Source: Pithys albifrons albifrons (Eukaryota > Chordata > Aves > Passeriformes > Thamnophilidae). Taken from it: a stretch of DNA of 64,000 nt. This document shows positions 46,501 through 64,000 of the stretch, one piece after another. The position numbers and the translations under genes were made by a program. The notes under the pieces were generated by a model. That model did no database searches. It was not told the DNA's origin and saw only the letters and a list, made by a program, of their open reading frames with translations. The DNA lies in the NCBI RefSeq assembly GCF_047495875.1, contig NC_092463.1:36211724-36275723 (forward strand). Direction: 5' to 3'. Numbering within the stretch: the first letter of the stretch is position 1; the number at the start of each line of letters is the position of its first letter.

Positions 46501-49500
46501 TGTGTGGTGGATATATAACAAAAAATGGAAGATCCTTACCATAGCTACCCTTGTTTAACTACTCAGACTCTAAAAGTAGCTACTGAATTGATGAGTTATG
46601 GATTATCTGAAGTTGTTCAGATATCTGAAAGTTTTCCTACATGTCTAGTGATATTTTGGAAATACCACCTTTGCAGTGTCCTCTGCCTGATTTCTGTTAG
46701 ATGTGTGTTATTTCTGGATTGGTGTTTGTAAAGATTGAAAGAACCAACATAATTATATGACACAGTGGTGTTTTGTGAAACTTGAGCTGACCTGAAAAGT
46801 TAAGTGCTCTCCCCAGTTCTGTATTAACTGTAAAAGATGTGCCCTTTAAGTTGCTCCTCTGTTTTACAGCTTGCTGTAGTTTAAGCTTTATTTACTGTAA
46901 GTTCTTGAGACACATACATACCCTTTTGTGAATAAAACTGCATGTAATGTAATGCTTTTTTTCCTTCTGTACATTGCATAGCAATATTGGAGTAACAGCT
47001 CATACTGTTCCTCCATGTTTTGGCGTCTGCAGTACATCTCTAGAGGGAGGCCAAGTAGGGGTTTGTGAGTTTGGGTTTGTTTAGCATTTTACATGGTATA
47101 TGGAAACCTGTTCATATTTTCAGTCTGTGTGTATTTGTACATATATGCTTAGTAGGTCTGCCTGTGATCATTGCACAGTGTCCTCTCCAAAATTAAAAGT
47201 ACAATTCAGTTCTCTGTTATGTCAGCTGTTACTAATATATCACTGGTGTTTTACTGTGCTTATGTTACACCTGGTCTACAGTTACAACTTTTGTCAGTGT
47301 TGTGGAACTGTTCCATGCTTGCTGTGAGTCGCCAGTTCAGTCAAACTGCTAAACCAGGCACTGTTCCATGAGAAATCTGAGTTTAGAAATTTTAGAAACT
47401 GAAAAATGTGTAAAGTTACTGTCATCTGCTTGTGTGCATGTTGCTATCTCTGTTAATGTGTGCAGCAGGACCTCTTCTGAAACTGGATCCAATTAAGCAG
47501 GTAGGACAAGTAGAGAGGGCTCTCTTCTACATGAGGTTCCTTCTTAAAACAAAAAGATTGTATTCCATTACTTAATTCTTTCAGATATTAATTAGCAGTG
47601 TCATAATGTACGTGGATTTTTGTTCAAGCATGACACAGAAATTTTCATGTTAGCCCTTTCCAATATCTGACTTTGGAAACACTGTGTTGTACTGTCACAG
47701 CTTTTGTGTGTATAAGTTTTTTACAGAACTGCCTCTGATGTTGGATATCTCATTATCTCAGTAGGGGTCAGATTGTTGCCATTCAACACAGAAAGATGTA
47801 GACAGTGTTAGGAATGATGTGTGAGGCTACAGTGGAGTTTTGCAGTTTTGGAGTTTAACAATGAAATAACACTTGGAGTGAATTTTCCATCTACTTATCG
47901 TTAATGACTTCTTAGTAAAGCACAATTTTAGTATGTTTTGTGGGCGCTTCATCATGTCTGTTTTGTTCCCTTTCTGGTATTTATGGATAATGTAAAGGCT
48001 TTCGTTAGGTCACTTTTACTATGTTTGGAAGGAGTGCTTCAATTTTGTTGACATGTGCTGTTCATAAATTTGCTAAGTATTCATCTCAAACACAAGTTGA
48101 GTAGGAATTCTTACTACTAGATAAAAAGGAGGCTAACTTAAGTTTATAAGCAACTTTTTCCATGCTGCTTTGTAGATGTGTGTGGGTTTACTGTTAGGCA
48201 TACAGCCAAAAAGAGGCAAGAGCTCTGTGAACTGTGATGGAAGTGCTCACTTTCTGGCAAATGTAACTATGAGATGTAACCCCAGGATGTATTGAAGTTG
48301 ATTACTAATTAATGTTTGGTGTTATAGTTAAGGCTGTGCAGCGCAAACACGAATTTTGCGGATGACTCACTAATGTAGTATGCCACATATGAAGGAAGGG
48401 CTGTGTTCTGAAGACTTGCAGCATCTTTTCCTTAAGGTGAATAAATCTAAATACAGAGTTAACTTTTGTAGAGACTAATACAGACTATGGACATTTGTCT
48501 GCTATGTGAACTTAATATTGTTTATTGTTAGCCGAATCCCATGATACAGGACTGTATTGGGCAGGGGATCAGATGAGTTCTTTGATCCAAAATCCATTAA
48601 TGTGTTATATTCAAGAGGTCTGTGTGAGTAACCTAATGTTTTCAGAACCAGAATAATTCAAGTGGGAAGTACAGTGAAGTAGAATAACTAACACTCCTAG
48701 TTTTACTTTGGCATTAGTATGAAAATTGGACTGTCAAGCTGGTCTGTAAAAATGTTTGGTTCAGAATTCAGCCGGATGGTTTTATTGTTATTGTCCTGCT
48801 TGCTACCTCCTTGACAGTGTTTTTCTTTTCTGATTCTTGTAGTGACTGTTTACACATAATTGTAAATATTTCTAGTCTCAGACTTGGTTTTGTTTTCTTT
48901 CCCCCCCTCCATAAATTCACCTACAGCACTGAAATTGTGGGATTTGCTTTCCTTCCCCAATTGTGTGTTCTTTTCTTCTGCCCTATTTTGTGGTGAAAGT
49001 TTGTACCGTGGAGATGTCCCTGTGTTCTACATTGTTTCTCCTTTGCTGCCCACATCTCCATTCTTCAGGAATATTCATTATATTCATTAGTGATATTTTT
49101 TGTTAGACATCCACAGTGAGTTATTGTACTCTAAGCTGATAATTTGATTTTTCATCTGAGAAGTGTAAGAAATCCCTGCAATTGTAGGTTTTATTATGAT
49201 GCATAATAATATGGTGAATAACAGCTATATACTGAAGGTATAGACTGAACAGACTCCTTTACACCAGGGTATCTTATAAGTATGGTTTGGAAAACAGGGT
49301 TAGGGCACATGAAAATAAACTAGGAATGCCTCAATTATGAAGAGAGTGGTGGAGTGAACCAGTAAATGCATGTGAAAGGTGTCCTTTCTCAGGGTTTGAG
49401 CACATGAGCTGTAGATGCTTGATATGGAAGAACAAAATTTCAGCTGTTTCCTTTGGTGAAGTATGTTCTGTTTTAGAAGACAGATTTCATTGCTTGTGTG

Positions 49501-49607
49501 AGTGCACGAGCCATAAACAATTCATTTCAGCTCTTGATGAGAATAGGTAGGCTTAGTAATTAAAGTGATTGCAAACAAATCACAAATTTCCATTTGATGG
49601 GGAGAGA

Positions 49608-49660
49608 CATGCCCAAGCATTGCTCAGGTTCCATGCCCAAGGATTGCTCAGGTTCCATGC
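49608..49660. repeat. 24-bp tandem duplication
   Basis: CATGCCCAAGCATTGCTCAG and its following GTTC are repeated directly with a 24-bp period. The copies at 49608-49631 and 49632-49655 differ at one base (AAGCATT versus AAGGATT), and a third copy begins at 49656. Confidence 0.93.
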
Positions 49661-51176
49661 ACACCTTTAACCATCTTTAACTTGACATGTTCGAAACAAT
49701 CTGAGCATCAATGATGGCACTGGGGGGGAGGGTCTTTTTCTCTTAGGGCTTTTTTTCGTCTTCTTTCTTGAGAAAACTGAGTGACACAGTTTCCATTGTG
49801 GTGTTTTGGTGGTTTCTTTTGTTGCTTGCTTTCCAGTTATACTGATGTTTGCAGTTTTATTCTGAGAACTTTGTGGTTTTCCCCATGGATACTTCACTGC
49901 TGTATTACCTTCAAGCTGTATCTTTCCAGGAATCTTCTTGTGAAGAATTTACCAGTATTTCAGAATTTATAGAAGGCATTGGGTTTAGTATTTTTGTGTA
50001 ACAAAATGAAATGGACTTGTTCATGCAATAAGATTAGGAAATTCTGCTTCTTCAACTTCCATTCTCAAAGTTTTGGTGAGAAGCAGTGGTAAATAAGTGT
50101 TTGTATCAATGCTCCCATTTGAAAGAAAATACTAGTTCTTTGTTTCTTAAAGCTGGTTGTATTATACTATGGTCTTGTAGTTGTAGTGTAAAACTATGAG
50201 TTTTCAGTTTTATTTAAATTTTTGAAGAACTACAGAGGTTTAAGTCAAAACCTTTCCACTAAAGTATCATTTGTAGTGTCTGATGACAAATGATATCCTA
50301 GTGACTTTTTGAGTAACTGTTATTTTGGCTTTTGTCCAGTCAGAGGTTTTAATTTTAATGCAACTTTCATGGATGTGCATCTTCATGAGCAAATAACAAA
50401 AGTCTTATTTCCTCTTTGAAATGAGATGTATTATAGTTGGGAATAGGTGTGTTAGGGGTTAAGTTTGCTACAAAGTTGTCATTAGGTCTCCACCTCTTAT
50501 TTTATTGATCTGTGGGATGTAAGTTTGTATTTCAAACTCACGCACTTTGAACTTCAAACTTGAACTGCAAACTTGATTTTTCTGTTCTTGAGAACAAATA
50601 ACACCAGGGACTCACATTCACATGACAACGTGCAGAGGAAATGTATACTTAAGTTTCTTGACATGAATTAATGTAGTGTTTTTGTATAAAGTGTAGAATA
50701 AAACAAAACAAAAACAGAGCACATTTTAACCAACATTCTGTAAGCTCCAAGGCTTGTCTTCCTCTGTTGATCTAATTAAAGTAAGCAGGAATTTAAAAGT
50801 ATAATCTGTGTTATCTCTTCCTGTTATATCTGTATTTTGTACATGAGTGTAGATGTTGGATCTTGCTGTTCTGGAGACCAGAGTAAGTTGTTGTAAGCAG
50901 CAGTATTGGTCAAGTGTGTGTATCACATTGTAAATATTAAAGAAAAACTACTGATTTTAAAACAGAGCAATTTCCCTCATGGTTGAGCTGCTCTTGGATA
51001 ATGGTAGAAGGTAATTTAGGAACTTATTCCTACTAGTGAACTCACAAGTAGTTGCTCTGCTCCTTATTAAAGGGCAGTAGAAACACAAATAATACAAATT
51101 ATTAACATAGGTAACTTTCCATGCTGGTATACATTTTTTAGTTGTATGTGTTCTTAAAAATTATTTTAAAACAAAT

Positions 51177-51247
51177 CACCAAAAAGCCCGCCACAAAAAC
51201 AAACAAAGCCCAGCCAACAAACAACACAAAACCACAACCAAACCCAA
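51177..51247. repeat. A/C-rich low-complexity tract
   Basis: About 70 bp on the plus strand contain almost only A and C (CAAA, AACC and CAACC motifs), similar in style to the longer tract at 6141-6333. Confidence 0.75.
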
Positions 51248-52814
51248 GTTTTACTCAGTTTGGCTTTCACACTTGAAACTAATCTCTGCCCAGCTAGCCT
51301 TTCCCCTCCTCCCACTTTCTTAGTCATGATTTCAGTATGTAGCTTCTTGATGTTGTTTTGTGTTAGCAGACCTGGAGCCTGTTAGTTTGAAAAGTTCTCT
51401 TTTCAAAAGACCTTTCAGGCTTTCTTAGTGATCGTGAATGTCACCACCTACACTGAGGAAGAACGCATGAAGATGATGTGCATTGAACAAAAGTTTGAAG
51501 ATAAATCAAAAGTCTCTGTAAATTAGGTAGAAAGATACATCAAAATCCATTTTGACCTTTAAATGTTAAAGTGAAATAATACAAAGTTCAAAAATGCCAA
51601 AGCTGTTTGCCTGTGCAGCTTTAATCTTCAAGTGCATACAAGGGTTTTTTCCCCAGAATGTGTTTATATTTGTGTTTTTCTCAGAGGACACTGCCTCTGT
51701 CAATCCTTGAGGTGGACTTGGCTTAGTGATAAACTGGAGCTGTGTAGGAAGGTCTTCTTGTGTTTCTGTAATCTGGGCTTCAGTTATTGCAGAAGGTGGT
51801 GTTGGTGAGTAAAGGACATGGAAAGAAAAACATGTTGTCAGTGTTAACTTTGCTGCCTTGAAGAATTGCACTTAAATGGTGCTTTTGCTAAGTAGTTGCA
51901 CTTGATAATTAGGATGTAATGTGGTAATTCAGATATTTACATTTCAGTAGACTAGTCACTGTTCTTTACTTCATGGTGGTTGACTATGATCTGATTACCA
52001 GAATTGCTGTGTTGTGAATGTGGATTTTTGTATGCTGATGTGTAGACTAGAAAAAATGACTTTCACGAATAGACACCCAGAATTAGTGGGTGGTTTTGAC
52101 CTAGTATGTCAGGATTCATACTGTCTTATTGAGTGTGTTTTACTTGCTCTGTACTTCAAGTATGAGAGCTATAGAGAAATCCTTGAAGAAATTAGGCAGT
52201 TATTAAAATAAAGCTGCATATTAAACCACAAGAGAAATGTATTGAATTCTTGCCAAAATACACCGGAAAAGAAGTGTGATTTATTTGTGCCTAGAATTGT
52301 AAAACAGTTGTGGAGGAATGAGGAGAAATGAGCAATCCCACAGGTTCCCTGAAAATACAGGAAAGGACTGAATTAAGGATGCCTTTAACTTTGGGTGTTT
52401 TGGTAAGGAAATGCTTGTAACTTGAGTGTTGATGTTAGTGTATCTCTTCATGTAGTTTCTTAGCTTTCACTTAGTAGCCTGTTATTTGTGGATGGAATTA
52501 CTCTTCTTATCTGCAGTCTTGATTGCTGGGCCATGGCAGTCAGACACAGCCGAAGTAGGTTGCTGTAGGTTGGTACTTCCTGTAGACCAGCATTAGGATG
52601 TTTGCTGGTAAGTTTTGAAAGCTTAAATGCAGCCATGTTGTAACTCGAACTGTGCTGAAGTGAACATGTGCTACTGTGACTGATCTTTCTGCCATTAAAA
52701 AAGGGCATTGCTCTCTCTGTTGGGTTATTTTTGTGCTTTGTTTTGGGGGATTTTTTTGGTTTGGGTTTTTTGTTTGACACATCTCTTGCTTTTCTCACTT
52801 TAGTAACTTGGCTA

Positions 52815-53184
52815 TGGGACGGTCCCGTGGTGTAAAGGAGAGCACTCTGGACTCTGAATCCCAAGGACCTGAGTTTGAGTCTCAGTGGGACCGTCCCCTG
52901 GCAGTTCAATGCCTCCCTGCCATCCCATCCCGTCAGATCCCGGATGCTCAGCAGGGTCAGCCCCGGTTAGTACCGGGGGCTGTGACAGTCCCGAGGACTT
53001 CACTGTCACTGTCCAAGCTCACTCGGCCGTGGCAGATGGACCTTGGGACTTAAACGGTGGGGCCAGTTCTGCACACGCTGTGCCTCACCTGAAAAATCCA
53101 CTGCGCAGGCTGGAAGGGCACCCACGTGGGGAGAGAGCCCTGCCCAAATCTGCATTCGCGAAGTCTGCCCATACATACATACAG
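52815..53184 (+). mobile_element. Full-length composite SINE: tRNA-Gln head, 5S-like segment, body, (ATAC)n tail
   Basis: The 370-bp unit is bounded by the 8-bp direct repeat CTTGGCTA (52807-52814 and 53185-53192), the mark of a retrotransposed insertion. In order it has: a 6-bp leader TGGGAC; a tRNA-Gln(CUG)-like head (52821-52892); a linker; a 5S rRNA-like segment (about 52920-52985, containing CCCGTCAGATCCCGGATGCT and CAGCAGGGTCAG); a body with no host homology that I know (about 52986-53170); and a tail of ATAC repeats (53171-53182). The body is shared with the fragment at 20602-20817. It lies sense in PCNX1 intron 6. A simple-repeat tail argues for an RTE-like mobilising LINE. No protein is encoded. 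Confidence 0.88.
52821..52892 (+). pseudogene. tRNA-Gln(CUG)-like SINE head
   Basis: The 72-nt segment aligns along its whole length to eukaryotic tRNA-Gln, with the anticodon loop CTCTGAA giving CUG. The acceptor stem GGTCCCG/TGGGACC pairs at all seven positions with one G-T pair. The T-arm CTGAG/CTCAG is perfect. The anticodon stem CTGGA/TCCCA has lost two outer pairs, and the T-loop reads TTTGAGT with the invariant C56 changed to T, which also alters the Pol III B box. Because it is embedded in a SINE with a target-site duplication, I treat it as a retroposon promoter head and not a working tRNA gene. Confidence 0.85.
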
Positions 53185-54140
53185 CTTGGCTACCAAGCTG
53201 TGACTTCCTGTCAATATTGTGATTCTCCTCTTGTACTGACTTCATGTCAGGTTTTTTTTCTTCTCCTTCCCTTGCCTGGCAAACCTTATTTTCTTTGGGA
53301 CCGATTCATTTGAGCTCTCTAATGCTCTGCATTCAAATTGGCAGGAGCTTCCTTGGCTCAGGAGGAAGACTTTCAGATTGTAGACCCATCATGAAGCAGT
53401 CCAAATCTGTAATTGTTCAGACTATGAAGCTTAAGGAGCACAGGTGGATTTGGGGCATATTATATGGACAAATATTTGAATCCCTTGAGTACATACAAAC
53501 TGTTTTTCACATGTTGCTTTATAAGTGAACCAAACCTTTTGTTTGGGGACTTGAAATAGGAAAACCATCTATCCCTACAAAGAAGTTATTTTCTCACTTG
53601 TTCTCAACCCTCCTGCTTCTGTAAATTATATTGTAACTAGTCTAGAATGAGCCACATGTATCCCTTGCTGCTCATGAGGAAAAAAAAAAGGCAACTCTTT
53701 TTGCCCCCTGAAAGATCCGTGATGAGGTTGACCCCAGACCTGTTTGGCAGATGTTAAAAAACTGAAATGATTATGACAACTTTGCTAGGTTGTCTTTTAG
53801 GTTTCTGCTTAAATGAAATAAAGGGTGAGATCAGTCTTGTCTCTTCCTGCCCTGTGTAAAGGGAAGGGACTTGGGACATCCGCCTTCTTTTGCACCCTGG
53901 CTATTTGGATCTTGTGGTAAAAAACAAAACAATAAAAAGCTCTATTCAAGAACAACCCGGAACCACCCCGATTTTTGCAAATAACTGTGTTGTGATCCTG
54001 TCTTGAGGCAGGTTATTTGAACAGTCAGGGCATAAGCTACTTTTGTTATTGCAAGTCAAGTTGATTAACTTGGGGAGGGTCAGAGGGAAGAAAGCAGTCT
54101 TAAGTTACTGTGTACGTAACTAGGATGGGTTCTGATTTGA

Positions 54141-63940
<9,800 letters not shown>

Positions 63941-64000
63941 CAATGCAGTCTGAGAGCAGCAATATTAATACAGTAAATTTTGACAGATTCAAAGATCAGT
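63941..64000 (+). CDS. PCNX1: Probable PCNX1 exon 9, cut by the window end
   Basis: TTGTTATATCCCACCACAG| is a plausible acceptor. From 63941 the phase inherited from exon 8 (one base, G) gives A-MQSESSNINTVNFDRFKDQ with no stop to the window end. The Ser/Asn/acidic composition resembles the surrounding pecanex linker. I do not clearly remember this exact segment in the reference protein, so it may be a constitutive exon or an optional one. Another acceptor beyond the window could be the main partner of exon 8. Confidence 0.6.

Noticed and set aside
47466..47500. Possible 35-nt micro-exon in PCNX1 intron 6: GTGTGCAG|CAGGACC...AAGCAG|GTAGGA, open in the incoming phase.
   Set aside because: It leaves phase 0, whereas exon 7 must be entered in phase 1; inclusion would shift the conserved exon 7 frame. 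The polypyrimidine tract is also weak.
52821..52892. A functional tRNA-Gln(CUG) gene.
   Set aside because: Two broken anticodon-stem pairs, altered T-loop/B box, and its position as the head of a SINE with a target-site duplication.

Overview
The window is vertebrate nuclear DNA, almost certainly from a bird. The evidence is the CR1 non-LTR retrotransposon 3' ends, one complete solo endogenous-retrovirus LTR, GC-rich CpG-island promoters, and two spliced genes arranged as in the MAP3K9-PCNX1 neighbourhood of amniotes (human 14q24.2, from memory). There are no prokaryotic features. Nearly all long open frames are non-coding: they fall in CpG islands, low-complexity tracts, repeats or introns. 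I accept ten coding exons, one of them provisional.

Layout. (1) 1-1760: MAP3K9 intron 1. (2) 1761-2061, minus strand: MAP3K9 (MLK1) exon 1, encoding the N-terminus and SH3 domain, with a CpG-island promoter up to about 2600 that has four CCAAT boxes. (3) 2701-3083: a GC-rich, GC-box-laden minisatellite behind that promoter. (4) 3.2-21.0 kb: intergenic DNA with CR1 fragments, an A/C-only tract, an isolated small CpG island at 9.4 kb, a 38-bp tandem duplication, and a cluster of a SINE and CR1 pieces just upstream of PCNX1. (5) 21.1-22.0 kb: PCNX1 CpG-island promoter and first exon. (6) 21,546-64,000, plus strand: the 5' part of PCNX1 (pecanex 1). Exons 1-8 join in phase to give 873 complete codons, and a probable ninth exon runs off the window end. 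The large transmembrane core and pecanex C-terminal domain lie beyond the window.

The two genes are transcribed divergently (MAP3K9 leftward, PCNX1 rightward) about 19.5 kb apart. They do not form an operon and do not share a promoter.

The most interesting item is a 370-bp composite SINE at 52,815-53,184 in PCNX1 intron 6. It has a tRNA-Gln(CUG)-like head, a 5S-rRNA-like segment, an unrecognised body and an (ATAC)n tail, and is flanked by an 8-bp target-site duplication. A truncated relative with an (ATG)n tail lies at 20,602-20,817. The simple-repeat tails suggest mobilisation by an RTE-type rather than a CR1-type LINE. RTE elements are known from only some, mainly tropical, bird lineages, so this may narrow down the host. 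The other well-defined insertion is a 625-bp solo LTR with a 5-bp target-site duplication in PCNX1 intron 5.
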